Origin: Methylococcaceae bacterium
GTDB lineage: Bacteria > Pseudomonadota > Gammaproteobacteria > Methylococcales > Methylomonadaceae
Direction: 5' to 3'
DNA: 64,000 nucleotides
Assembly: GCA_006844705.1 (NCBI GenBank)
Contig: SPJS01000202.1
Coordinates: 1 to 64,000, forward strand
In this document: positions 38,580 to 47,458 of the stretch, one piece after another
Layout: the number at the start of each line of letters is the position of its first letter
How positions within the stretch are numbered: the stretch's first letter is position 1
Made by a program: the position numbers and the translations under genes
Notes under the pieces: generated by a model
Seen by the model: the letters and a program-made list of their open reading frames with translations, nothing else
What the model was told of the DNA's origin: nothing
Databases searched by the model: none

Positions 38580-40085
38580 TTATTGCCTGTCCAACTTGCG
38601 ATAGCCAATGGCCTCACTTAAATGCGGAATTTCAATCGTTTCGCTGTCGGCCAGGTCTGCGATGGTGCGTGCCAGTTTCAATATGCGATGGTAGGCGCGG
38701 TGGGACAGGCCGAATTTTTCCAGGGCTTGTTCCAATAAGCGATGGCCTTGCTCGCTGAGCGCGCAATATTGCTTGACTTCAGCGGCACTGAGGTTGCTGT
38801 TGGCTTTGCCGTAGCGTTGCAATGCCTTGTTTCTTGCTGTGACCACGCGCTGGCGAATGGTTGCGCTGCATTCTTCGCCTTCCGGTGAGCCTTCGCGGAG
38901 CACGTCCAACGATACGCGGGGGACTTCCAGGTGCATGTCTATTCTGTCCAGCAACGGGCCGGAGATCTTGTTGCGATAGCGCGTGACTTGTTCGGCAGTG
39001 CAATGGCAACGCCCCGAGCTGTCGCCCAGATAGCCACACGGGCAGGGATTCATCGCGGCGATGAGTTGGAAATTGGCCGGGAACTCGGCCTGGCGGTTGG
39101 CGCGTGAGATGCTGATATGCCCGGTTTCCAGTGGTTCACGTAGGACTTCAAGCACTTTGCGATCAAATTCAGGAAGTTCGTCAAGAAACAACGTTCCGTT
39201 GTGCGCTAAGGAAATTTCACCCGGTTTGGGATTACTGCCACCGCCGACCAGGGCGGCTGCAGAGGCCGTGTGATGCGGACTGCGGAATGGCGGTTGGCGC
39301 CATTGTGCCACGTTCAAGCCGTGATCGCTGATGGAGGCAATGGCGGCGGTTTCCTGTGCCTGTTGTTCACTCATTTGTGGCAAGATGCCGGGCATGCGTG
39401 CGGCAAGCATGGATTTTCCGGTGCCCGGCGGGCCCAGCATAAGCAGATTGTGAGAGCCCGTCGCGGCAATCTCAAACGCGCGTTTGACATGGAATTGGCC
39501 ATGAACATCTGCAAAATTCAGCGCACTGTCGGTAGATTCAATCGTTAATTGCGGTGTAGCAAATTCAATCATTTGCTGCCCGTTTAAGTGCGCGCAGACC
39601 TGTAGCAGACTGCTGGCAGGGATTAAATCAGCCTGTTTTATCAGTGCGGCTTCGTGCAGGTTTTGCTGGGGTAAGATCAATTGCCGTTCGGCATCACGAC
39701 AATGAAGGGTGACCGGCAGCGCACCGTTTATGGCGCGTAACTCGCCGCCTAACGACAGTTCACCGATGCATTCGTATTGGTTCAGGTTGTCTTTGGGAAT
39801 TTGGCCGGAGGCCGCCAGAATGCCGAGAGCAATGGCCAGGTCGAAACGACCGCCTTCCTTGGGCAGGTCGGCAGGTGCCAGATTGATAGTGATGCGCTGC
39901 ATCGGGAATTCAAAATGCGAATTGATAATCGCACCGCGCACCCGGTCTTTACTTTCCTTGACCGCCGTTTCCGGCAGACCGACAATGCTTAATGCAGGCA
40001 GGCCATTACTGACATGGACTTCCACTGTCACCAGCGGCGCATCAATGCCGGCACGTCCGCGGCTGTAAACTAGAGCCAGTGACAT
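38580..40085 (-). CDS. comM: YifB/ComM family Mg-chelatase-like AAA+ ATPase
   Basis: This 501-residue hexameric helicase promotes branch migration during natural transformation (ComM). The N-terminal domain reads SLALVYSRGRAGIDAPLVTVEVHVSNGLPALSIVGLPE. The AAA+ core has Walker A LMLGPPGTGKSML and Walker B TLFLDELPEF. A zinc-ribbon-like AAMNPCPCGYLGDSSGRCHC and a C-terminal winged-helix LSHRAYHRILKLARTIADL follow. It is downstream of ubiK on the same strand, a frequent pairing. Other competence genes are not in the window. Confidence 0.93.
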   Translation of the reverse strand: MSLALVYSRGRAGIDAPLVTVEVHVSNGLPALSIVGLPETAVKESKDRVRGAIINSHFEFPMQRITINLAPADLPKEGGRFDLAIALGILAASGQIPKDNLNQYECIGELSLGGELRAINGALPVTLHCRDAERQLILPQQNLHEAALIKQADLIPASSLLQVCAHLNGQQMIEFATPQLTIESTDSALNFADVHGQFHVKRAFEIAATGSHNLLMLGPPGTGKSMLAARMPGILPQMSEQQAQETAAIASISDHGLNVAQWRQPPFRSPHHTASAAALVGGGSNPKPGEISLAHNGTLFLDELPEFDRKVLEVLREPLETGHISISRANRQAEFPANFQLIAAMNPCPCGYLGDSSGRCHCTAEQVTRYRNKISGPLLDRIDMHLEVPRVSLDVLREGSPEGEECSATIRQRVVTARNKALQRYGKANSNLSAAEVKQYCALSEQGHRLLEQALEKFGLSHRAYHRILKLARTIADLADSETIEIPHLSEAIGYRKLDRQ

Positions 40086-40110
40086 GGGTTTCCTTGTAAG
40101 TAAAACCAGA

Positions 40111-40380
40111 TTATTCTACGGGTGCTTGAGTCTCTTCTGATTCAGTCTGTTCCATGTCAGCAATCTGTTTTTCTAGCTCTTCCAGTTTTTCTCGGGTTTT
40201 AGACAATACGGCTTTTTGCACTTCAAATTCTTCGCGACTGACCAGATCTAACTTGCTTAGTGTGGATTGCAGGATGGCATGAAAGTTTTTCTCCATATCC
40301 TCCTTGATGCCATGCAAACCGGGGGGGATGGCATCAGACAGGGTTTTGGCTATATCGTCAAGTGATTTTGGGTCAAACAT
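40111..40380 (-). CDS. ubiK: Ubiquinone biosynthesis accessory factor UbiK (YqiC)
   Basis: The 89-residue protein has an amphipathic N-terminus (MFDPKSLDDIAKTLSDAIPPGLHGIKEDME) and a C-terminal coiled coil (REEFEVQKAVLSKTREKLEELEKQI), the pattern of the BMFP/UbiK family that supports aerobic ubiquinone assembly with UbiJ. It lies 25 bases before comM. Confidence 0.9.
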   Translation of the reverse strand: MFDPKSLDDIAKTLSDAIPPGLHGIKEDMEKNFHAILQSTLSKLDLVSREEFEVQKAVLSKTREKLEELEKQIADMEQTESEETQAPVE

Positions 40381-40435
40381 GGTTTTTTCTCGATAAAGTT
40401 AGTAAAGAATCAGTGTAGCATTTTTAGACAATCAT

Positions 40436-41293
40436 TCATCCGTTTGCTTGCATCGCCTTGTTAAAAAATTCCGGTTGCGCCAGGCTTGCTTGATGGATAT
40501 CGCTATTGTAATACTGGGTTTCAAATGGTTTTTTTGCAGCATCGTTGCGGCGGAATGACGAGACCGCTTGTTTGCCGGCAATGGTTGCGCTCCACCAGCC
40601 GGAAGGATACACACATTGCGGGAAAAACAGCGTTTGCAAATGGGGGAATCCTGCATTTTGCATGGCATTACGCATGTCGCTTTGCAGTTGCAAATGAAAC
40701 AGGGATGATTCACTTTGCTGGATGATCATGCCGTTATCTGTCAGGCAGGTGAAGCAGTCGCGATAAAAGTCTTCGTTAAACAAGCCTTCTGCCGGGCCGA
40801 CCGGGTCGGTGCTGTCGACAATAATGATGTCCACGCTATCAGCTGTTGCATCTTTTACCCACTGAATGCCGTCGATAAATTTCAGCTCAGCGCGTGGGTC
40901 AGCATTGGATGCACACAATTCGGGAAAGTAGTGCTCGGACAAACGCGTGACGAGTTCATCAATATCAATCTGCAGCACTTTTTCCACGCCGGGATGCTTG
41001 AGGACTTCCTTTAACGTGCCGCAATCACCGCCGCCGATAATCCACACTGTTTTCGGATCGGGATGAATGAACAGTGCCGTATGGCTCATCATTTCATGAT
41101 AAAAAAAGTTATCGCGGCTGGTCAGCATCACATAGCCGTCGATGACCATTAAATAGCCGAAATGTTCCGTTTCATAAATTTCCAGTAACTGAAACGGGCT
41201 TTGTTCTTCGTGCAATTTTCGTTTGATTTTTAATGAGAAGGCCGAGCCATCAGGCGCATAGACTTCGGTAAACCATTGATTTTTTTCAAGCAT
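40436..41293 (-). CDS. speE: Spermidine synthase (polyamine aminopropyltransferase)
   Basis: This enzyme transfers the aminopropyl group of decarboxylated SAM to putrescine. The 285-residue protein has YEVMLTSRDNFFYHEMMSHTALF-type substrate loops, VWIIGGGDCGTLKEVLKH (nucleotide-binding glycine motif), and the catalytic aspartate in VDIIIVDSTDPVGPAEGLF. The arginine decarboxylase gene 4 kb away would feed the same pathway through agmatine; the enzymes that convert agmatine to putrescine and make decarboxylated SAM were not found here. Confidence 0.95.
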   Translation of the reverse strand: MLEKNQWFTEVYAPDGSAFSLKIKRKLHEEQSPFQLLEIYETEHFGYLMVIDGYVMLTSRDNFFYHEMMSHTALFIHPDPKTVWIIGGGDCGTLKEVLKHPGVEKVLQIDIDELVTRLSEHYFPELCASNADPRAELKFIDGIQWVKDATADSVDIIIVDSTDPVGPAEGLFNEDFYRDCFTCLTDNGMIIQQSESSLFHLQLQSDMRNAMQNAGFPHLQTLFFPQCVYPSGWWSATIAGKQAVSSFRRNDAAKKPFETQYYNSDIHQASLAQPEFFNKAMQANG

Positions 41294-41346
41294 GGGATTC
41301 CCCTTCGTGTTCAGGCAGGGCTTTATAGCATATTTTTTGCGGAATT

Positions 41347-41432
41347 GTCGGGTTATGCTGCGCTAACTACGGCCTACCCCAAGGTGGGTGTTTTTTCCTG
41401 GTGGATTGGCTTAGACGATGTCGTAATCCGAC
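41347..41432. repeat. Imperfect palindromic repeat, family B copy 1
   Basis: The left arm GTCGGGTTATGCTGCGCTAA and right arm TTAGACGATGTCGTAATCCGAC are inverted relative to each other around GGCCTACCCCAAGGTGGG. A related copy lies at 47361-47444. The type is common between genes of many bacteria. It separates speE from the DUF389 gene. Confidence 0.55.
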
Positions 41433-41441
41433 GAAAAACGA

Positions 41442-43361
41442 TCAATTCTGCGTAACCAGCCTGACAGCAAAATCGACACTGACCGGTTGTCCCAGTTGCC
41501 GGGTTAGCTGACTTTTTAATGTCGCCAGCGTTTGTGCAGACGGTAGTTGAGTGCCGATCAGGTCGGCGTGGATCGCCAACGTTTCGCCGGGTTGCAGGGT
41601 GATGTTTTGCAAACGGTAATGTTGTTGATTGATGACAAACGCTTGATCACGCAGCGAAGCTTTCATTTCGGCAGTTTTAACGATGCGGTTAAAGGAAAAA
41701 TACAACGGCACAGAAACCGCCGCGACCAGAATAATTGACAGGACAATGCCTTTTTGGGCGCGTTTGAAGGGGGCAAAGCCCATCACCATAAACGTCACCC
41801 CGGCGGCGAGTATGATACCGGCAAGGTTGGTCAAAAACAGCAGTAATGCGCCGGAAAACACGGTCATATCCTGCCAGCCGATGCCAATCCCCGAAACACA
41901 TAAGGGTGGAACCAAGGCAACCGCGATGGAAACGCCGGGCAGACTTTTGGCGATATTCTCCCGCGCATTCGCCAATGCCCCGGCAATGCCGGAGAAAATC
42001 GCGACCAGCATATCCAGTGTGGACGGGTTTAGCCGCCCGGCGATTTCCGAGGTGATCTCAGACAATGGCATAAGAGCTGCGATGCCTGCGGACAACAGAA
42101 CTACCAGGCCAATACCACAGCCAAGCGTTCCCAGCGCTTTGCGGCTCAACTCCCAATCCGAACGCAGTACCCCCATCGACAGCGAGATAATCGGTGACAT
42201 CAACGGTGCCAGCACCATCGCGCCAATCACGACGGAAGCACTGTTCAAAAACAGGCCAATCGTAGTCAGCAGGGTGCTCAGTGTCATCAGCAACACAAAC
42301 GTATTGGATAGCTGGGCGCTGTCTTTTAAAGATAAAAACAGGTCTTTAAAGTCCGACTCCAGCGCATGCGAGAAAAACGGCAGAGTTTTGCTCAGATATT
42401 TAACCCGCTCTTCCTGTTGCGGCAGCCTGTCACAACTGACATTCTCACGTTCATCGGTGGCTGGCTGGCGGTTCAGGAAAGCTTCACTCACATTGGCGTT
42501 GAGTCCCTCCGGCAAGCATTCCAGATGGAGTGACTGTGTGGTGAGCGGGCGCTGATTAACAATATAATGGGTGTCCACAGGCGAATGGATATGCAGAGAC
42601 GTGCTACGGATATAGCCGAGTTGCTGGGTGAGCGGGTTCTCTTTGGTCGGGAGTAAGGACGGAAAGGATAATTTCAGAAATGACAGAATGGATTGCGGGG
42701 CAAATAACACCACCGATAATTTGCTATCGTTCAGGGACACGGAATCCTTAAACTGACGAAACAGCGCGCCGCTGTGATGCAGGTCGAGCAGCACCATGCC
42801 GGTAATGGCGGTGGTTATGGATTTTTCCTTGGCCGTTTCCAGTGTGACCGGGTGCGGTGTCAGCGAAAAGGCATGGAACACGCGTTTAAGCTGAAAGCCA
42901 AATCTATGCATGCCGATGCGCGTTTCGCTGTCGTTGGCATACTCGGCCATGGCCATTTGATTGACCAGGTTCACGCCGTTGACCACGACTTCATCGTTGC
43001 AGCATATCAAGTCCAGTTTTTTGGGCTGGCCGGACAAGGCAATGCGCAGGCAATCATCAAACTGAGCCGGTAAAGACAAGGTGTTGATAAACTGGCAGCG
43101 TTCGCCCTTGGGCAAAGGCAGAAAGCCTACAGACATCTCTTTTTCATAAGCCGTTTGCAAAGCCTGTGGATAATCTTCTGCCGACAGCCACAGCAGGGCA
43201 TGAGATCGATCCTCATCAACATGAAGTGATCGACATTCTTCTGCCTTTACCGGTTGCAAGATGATGTTTAAATCGTGCAGAAAAGCATGACTCAAAACGG
43301 AGTCAAGTTGTTCGGCGACGCTGGAGGAATAAATCAAATAAACGGATTGAACGTCATTCAC
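41442..43361 (-). CDS. DUF389 membrane protein with diacylglycerol-kinase-like N-terminal domain
   Basis: The protein has 639 residues. Residues about 1-300 look like a soluble lipid-kinase-type domain, judged from the general pattern and DDCLRIALSGQPKKLDLICCN; the catalytic glycine motif is not clear, so it may be inactive. Residues about 345-570 are the DUF389 membrane core (LLMTLSTLLTTIGLFLNSASVVIGAMVLAPLMSPI, GALANARENIAKSLPGVSIAVALVPPLCV) with six or more helices. A soluble C-terminal tail follows. Such fusions are assigned to the TIGR00341-like group; function is unknown. Confidence 0.72.
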   Translation of the reverse strand: MNDVQSVYLIYSSSVAEQLDSVLSHAFLHDLNIILQPVKAEECRSLHVDEDRSHALLWLSAEDYPQALQTAYEKEMSVGFLPLPKGERCQFINTLSLPAQFDDCLRIALSGQPKKLDLICCNDEVVVNGVNLVNQMAMAEYANDSETRIGMHRFGFQLKRVFHAFSLTPHPVTLETAKEKSITTAITGMVLLDLHHSGALFRQFKDSVSLNDSKLSVVLFAPQSILSFLKLSFPSLLPTKENPLTQQLGYIRSTSLHIHSPVDTHYIVNQRPLTTQSLHLECLPEGLNANVSEAFLNRQPATDERENVSCDRLPQQEERVKYLSKTLPFFSHALESDFKDLFLSLKDSAQLSNTFVLLMTLSTLLTTIGLFLNSASVVIGAMVLAPLMSPIISLSMGVLRSDWELSRKALGTLGCGIGLVVLLSAGIAALMPLSEITSEIAGRLNPSTLDMLVAIFSGIAGALANARENIAKSLPGVSIAVALVPPLCVSGIGIGWQDMTVFSGALLLFLTNLAGIILAAGVTFMVMGFAPFKRAQKGIVLSIILVAAVSVPLYFSFNRIVKTAEMKASLRDQAFVINQQHYRLQNITLQPGETLAIHADLIGTQLPSAQTLATLKSQLTRQLGQPVSVDFAVRLVTQN

Positions 43362-43409
43362 GGTGTTTAACAGGTAAATTCAATCTCATCATAATAAGCC
43401 ATTGTCTTA

Positions 43410-43547
43410 CAGGCTGTTGAAAAACTATGACGCTTGCCAATACGGCGTGAAAAAATAATTCAACATGCGCAGTGACGTCATGTAAATCGCGCTATTTCAT
43501 TATTTTTCCCTGTCTTGATGGCGCTCATAGCGTTTTTCGACAACCTG
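43410..43547. repeat. Long imperfect palindrome, family C
   Basis: The ends CAGGCTGTTGAAAAACTATGA and its near-complement TCATAGCGTTTTTCGACAACCTG bound a 138-bp sequence whose interior also pairs imperfectly (GAAAAAATAATT against ATTATTTTTCCC). A one-ended relative is near 12647. The ends resemble insertion-sequence termini, so it is probably a non-autonomous element. Confidence 0.55.
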
Positions 43548-43652
43548 CTCAAGCATCACGAAGACTGTTCAGTGATGTGTAACACACTTGAAATCATTTA
43601 TTGATAGAATAGCGCGTGATATTAATCGTTAAGATAAAGTGAAGGAAGAACA

Positions 43653-44324
43653 ATGTTAACAAAAATAAAACAAACGGCTTTTTTCAGTGTGCTCAGCGTG
43701 TTGCTGGGATTGCCTTTTACTGCATCGGCAATGGTGTTTAATCCATCAGAAAACCTGGATGTTCATCTGGGGGGTAGTGCGACGTTTGAATATGACTCAT
43801 TCGCATTAAACGAAGGTTTGACGCTGAATTATTTTGCGCCGGAAAACAGCGTGATTGAAATTGTTAGCCAGGGGGATATTTTTATTGGCGGCGATATATT
43901 TTCGTCTTTGAATGGTACAACGTTGTCGTTCAAAACCAGCGCTAATATTGCAATCAGTGGCCATCTAAGTGCGAGCACCCTTTCGATTTCCGGTCATGAA
44001 ATACAATTACTGGCCGGGGGTGTGATTAAGGTAGCTGATGATGGAGAAGGGGTCGTCTTGCTTAATGCTTATAATTCAGGTGCCTTACTGACTTCTGGGG
44101 CATCAGGTGCGATAAAAATTGCTCAGGATGTGAAAGTGAAAAGCGGCGGTGTATTGATAAATGGTAATAAACCAATCAAAGGTGGAACGATTGAATTGAC
44201 TCCCTTGGGGGGAGAAGGCAGTTTGGAAATTCAACTCAGTACGCCAGTTCCCCTTCCCGCGCCAGTCCTGTTGTTTTCCAGTGCCTTGTTGTGCTTGGCC
44301 GGGTTTAGAAAGAAAGCAAACTAA
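43653..44324 (+). CDS. Secreted protein with VPLPA-CTERM-type sorting signal
   Basis: The 223-residue exported protein has a signal peptide (about 1-26, ending ASA) and then a repetitive beta-rich body with GDIFIGGDIFSSLNGTTLSFKTSANIAISGHL and regular glycine turns, suggesting a beta-helix or sandwich. The C-terminus is VPLPAPVLLFSSALLCLAGF followed by RKKAN: the VPLPA motif, a hydrophobic span and a basic end, the layout of exosortase-processed proteins. GGAAG precedes the ATG. A role in surface matrix or biofilm is a reasonable guess. No exosortase gene is in the window. Confidence 0.72.
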   Translation: MLTKIKQTAFFSVLSVLLGLPFTASAMVFNPSENLDVHLGGSATFEYDSFALNEGLTLNYFAPENSVIEIVSQGDIFIGGDIFSSLNGTTLSFKTSANIAISGHLSASTLSISGHEIQLLAGGVIKVADDGEGVVLLNAYNSGALLTSGASGAIKIAQDVKVKSGGVLINGNKPIKGGTIELTPLGGEGSLEIQLSTPVPLPAPVLLFSSALLCLAGFRKKAN

Positions 44325-44414
44325 ATGAAGTGAACTGATGAGCAGCGTAATAAACGCACACTCTGATCAATTGCAACCCCGCCTGGAGCGGCATTAAAAT
44401 TACGGAAACAGGGG

Positions 44415-45347
44415 TTAACGTTTGGTGTTGAATCGAAAAAACATCGATACCAATAAAACTGACCACAACAGTTGAACCCACAGTGGCATAGCCGGTATGG
44501 CAACAGCAGGTACCGGCGACTCGATACCGCATTGCTCGCCCCAGATAGCAACAGCGTACTCGGGATGATCGATAAAAGGGTTGCGGTTGCCCTGCCAGCT
44601 GTATACCTTATCGTTTCTCAAGCGTTCAGCAGCGGAGACCGGGTCGTCAATATGCCAGCGCATTAAATCGCATAGCTTTCCGAATTGAGGGGTGTTGATA
44701 GAAGTTGTGGAATCGACCAGCTCCAGATCAGGCGTTTCACTGTTATCCCCGCCTTCATAACGCACCGCCATATAAAACATCATACGGGCGGTATCGCCCT
44801 TGACCTCGTCAGGCGATTCCCAGGTGCCTGCACCAGGGTTAATATAGCAATCCGTGCATTCAGTGTGAGGCGAGCCGCCCTCGGCAAAATCAAAATTACC
44901 CCGGTCGGCATTGACCGATTTGTCGGTAGGGCGTAAATGATGCACATCGGTATAGCCATGCTGCAATTTACTTGGAAAGCCATGTGATTTGGCCCAGATA
45001 TGTTCGCGGTTCCATGCATCGGGCGTGTTGCCGCCAAAATCACGTTGACTGATGGGAATGGAACGCCGTGTGTAAAAGGCAATGACATTATCCGGGGTGT
45101 CCGGATCGACATCGGTTTCCTGCAGGATATCCCACACACAAGGGGTATAGTCGTAACGCACATGGCCTTTGATAAGATGGTTCAATGCCGCTTTTAAAGC
45201 GTCTCCATGTTGATTGGCAATGCTTGCATAATATTGCTTTTCATCAAAAGCAGGCAACACGGGTTTGCTACACACTGCCCTGGCTGATAGGGAGAATAAG
45301 CACATAAATACCAAGGTCAGGCGAAATAATGCGTCAGGAGATAACAT
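44415..45347 (-). CDS. Secreted endonuclease I with C-terminal membrane-sorting tail
   Basis: This is an extracellular or periplasmic nuclease of the EndA/Dns (endonuclease I) family. The protein of about 310 residues has a signal peptide ending near SARA and the beta-beta-alpha-metal core NREHIWAKSHGFPS ... YTDVHHLRPTDKSVNADRGNFDFAEGG, with the catalytic histidine in the first motif. After the nuclease domain a tail reads PVPAVAIPAMPLWVQLLW then LLVSMFFRFNTKR, resembling IPTL/PEP-type sorting signals, an uncommon addition to this enzyme. The ATG at 45347 gives the best signal peptide. Confidence 0.82.
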   Translation of the reverse strand: MLSPDALFRLTLVFMCLFSLSARAVCSKPVLPAFDEKQYYASIANQHGDALKAALNHLIKGHVRYDYTPCVWDILQETDVDPDTPDNVIAFYTRRSIPISQRDFGGNTPDAWNREHIWAKSHGFPSKLQHGYTDVHHLRPTDKSVNADRGNFDFAEGGSPHTECTDCYINPGAGTWESPDEVKGDTARMMFYMAVRYEGGDNSETPDLELVDSTTSINTPQFGKLCDLMRWHIDDPVSAAERLRNDKVYSWQGNRNPFIDHPEYAVAIWGEQCGIESPVPAVAIPAMPLWVQLLWSVLLVSMFFRFNTKR

Positions 45348-45514
45348 GATGGTGAGTATGGGAAAAAGGACAGTGTAAAGTCGCACTGTTAAAGTAGTGT
45401 GAAAGAGACCCGCTTCAACTCACCCGCGAATACCACAACGCATTGCTATCTGGCGGGCTCGGAACGATGTATTTTTATTGTAAAATGATGCCCCGCTAAA
45501 TAGTTGTTACAAAG

Positions 45515-47344
45515 ATGCCATTGATTTCAAAACCCTGGTCAGTTGACCTCTCCAGCGAATTATATGCCGTGCCCCATTGGAGCGAAGGTTATTTTGCCAT
45601 CAACCCACAAGGGCATGTATGCGTCAGGCCGCAACGCGATGGCGAGTGCTCGATTGATGTGCACGACGTGGCGCAAACACTCGCTACGCAAGTTTCATTT
45701 CCGGTGTTGTTACGATTTCCGGATATATTGCGTGATCGTGTTCAGCAGCTACAGCAGGCCTTTGCAAACAGCTGTCAGCAACATGTTTATCAAGGTCGCT
45801 ACACGCCGGTGTATCCCATCAAGGTCAATCAGCAAGGTAGTGTGGTTGAGACGATTGTGGAAGAACAGGGTGTCGGGCTGGAAGCCGGCAGCAAGCCGGA
45901 ACTGCTGGCCATTCTGGGGTATGCCAACAGCGGCGTGATCGTCTGCAATGGTTATAAGGACAGCGCCTATATTCGCATGGCGTTGATCGGCAGTGTGATG
46001 CGTCAGCGCGTGTACATTGTGATCGAAAAACCTTCCGAATTGCGTTTGATCAAGGAAGAAGCGGCCAGATTGAATGTCCGCCCCTTGCTGGGCGTGCGTG
46101 TGCGGTTGTCGTCCATCAGTAGCGGAAAATGGCAAAACAGCGGGGGTGACAAGTCCAAGTTTGGCTTGCATGCCAATGAACTGCTAAAACTGTTGGCTGA
46201 ACTGGAGCAGGCAGGGTTGCTGGACTGCCTGCAATTGTTGCATTTTCACATGGGCTCGCAGGTGGCCAATATCCACGACATCAAACGTGCGTTAAAAGAA
46301 GCCGGCCAGTTTTATCTGCAATTGGATCAATTGGGCGCGAAGATCAAGGTGGTCGATGCAGGGGGCGGTTTGGGTGTCGATTATGATGGTAGCGGGTCGC
46401 GTCGGGAATGTTCAGTTAACTATACGATGACGGAATATGCCGAAAATATCGTGGCCAGTTTTGCTGAACTGTGCCACGCCCATCATTTACCACACCCTGA
46501 TATCTTCACCGAATCCGGTCGTGCGATCACCGCGCATCATGCGCTATTGTTGACGCAGGTGACCGAGGTGGAAAGCATCGTGCCGGAGGCAATAACCCAC
46601 CCGCCCGAACCAGGCAAACACCTTGTGGAAAGTTGGCACAATACGCAATACAGTATTGACGAAGCACGAGCGATGTTTGTACAAGGTGATTTATCGCTGC
46701 AGCAACTGGCGCGGATCGAGCGCGACTACGTGCAGGCCTGCCACGCCATTCGCCAGCAACTGGACGTTTCCAACCATAACCAGCGCGAAATCGCTGCAGA
46801 GCTGGATGAAAAACTGGCCGATAAACTTTTCTGTAACTTTTCGTTGTTTCAGTCGATGCCGGATATCTGGGGTATAGCGCAGGTGTTTCCGATCATGCCG
46901 ATACATCGTCTTGACGAGCAACCCACACGGCGCGGCGTAATACAGGATTTAACTTGCGATTCCGACGGGCGTATCGACCACTATGTTGACCGCCAGAATA
47001 TTGAAAATACCCTGCCTGTGCATGAGATTAAAAACGCTGAAGAATACATCCTCGGCTTTTTTATGCTGGGTGCGTATCAGGAAATTTTGGGCGATATGCA
47101 CAACCTGTTCGGTGACACCCATTCCTTCAATGTTGAAGTGAATGGGGACAGTTATCAGATTAACAGCTTTCTGGAAGGCGAACACGTCAGTGACCTGCTG
47201 GATTATGTACATATCGACCCGCAATGCTTGATGGCCACCTATCAAAGCAAACTGCAACAGGCCGAATTGCCAGAGGGACTGCAAACGCAATATTTACAGG
47301 AATTACAGGCGGGATTGAAAGCGTATACTTATTTGGAGAAATAG
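45515..47344 (+). CDS. speA: Biosynthetic arginine decarboxylase
   Basis: This PLP enzyme converts arginine to agmatine for polyamine synthesis. The 609-residue protein carries the fold-III motif YPIKVNQQGSVVETI with the Schiff-base lysine, GLEAGSKPELLAIL, LHFHMGSQVANI, VDAGGGLGVDYDGS, FTESGRAITAHHA and ILGDMHNLFGDTHSFNV. It is a little shorter than E. coli SpeA, mainly at the N-terminus, consistent with a cytoplasmic form. It is convergent with the dienelactone hydrolase gene across a palindromic repeat. Confidence 0.95.
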   Translation: MPLISKPWSVDLSSELYAVPHWSEGYFAINPQGHVCVRPQRDGECSIDVHDVAQTLATQVSFPVLLRFPDILRDRVQQLQQAFANSCQQHVYQGRYTPVYPIKVNQQGSVVETIVEEQGVGLEAGSKPELLAILGYANSGVIVCNGYKDSAYIRMALIGSVMRQRVYIVIEKPSELRLIKEEAARLNVRPLLGVRVRLSSISSGKWQNSGGDKSKFGLHANELLKLLAELEQAGLLDCLQLLHFHMGSQVANIHDIKRALKEAGQFYLQLDQLGAKIKVVDAGGGLGVDYDGSGSRRECSVNYTMTEYAENIVASFAELCHAHHLPHPDIFTESGRAITAHHALLLTQVTEVESIVPEAITHPPEPGKHLVESWHNTQYSIDEARAMFVQGDLSLQQLARIERDYVQACHAIRQQLDVSNHNQREIAAELDEKLADKLFCNFSLFQSMPDIWGIAQVFPIMPIHRLDEQPTRRGVIQDLTCDSDGRIDHYVDRQNIENTLPVHEIKNAEEYILGFFMLGAYQEILGDMHNLFGDTHSFNVEVNGDSYQINSFLEGEHVSDLLDYVHIDPQCLMATYQSKLQQAELPEGLQTQYLQELQAGLKAYTYLEK

Positions 47345-47360
47345 AGGCTGAGTGGAATGT

Positions 47361-47444
47361 GTCGGATGACGACTGCGTTTAACCCGCCTACGATGGGTGG
47401 TAAGGCCGTTTCGCAGGTCGGGTTAGACGCCGTCGTAACCCGAC
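47361..47444. repeat. Imperfect palindromic repeat, family B copy 2
   Basis: The arms GTCGGATGACGACTGCGTTTAA and TTAGACGCCGTCGTAACCCGAC are inverted around GTAAGGCCG-type loop sequence. It sits between convergent speA and the hydrolase gene, where it may also act as a transcription stop. Confidence 0.55.
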
Positions 47445-47458
47445 AATAAACACCCCAA

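Noticed and set aside
41683-42555. A 290-codon plus-strand open frame opposite the DUF389 gene
   Set aside because: It lies wholly antisense to a well-supported membrane protein, is low in hydrophobic structure and has no family features. It is a shadow of codon bias.
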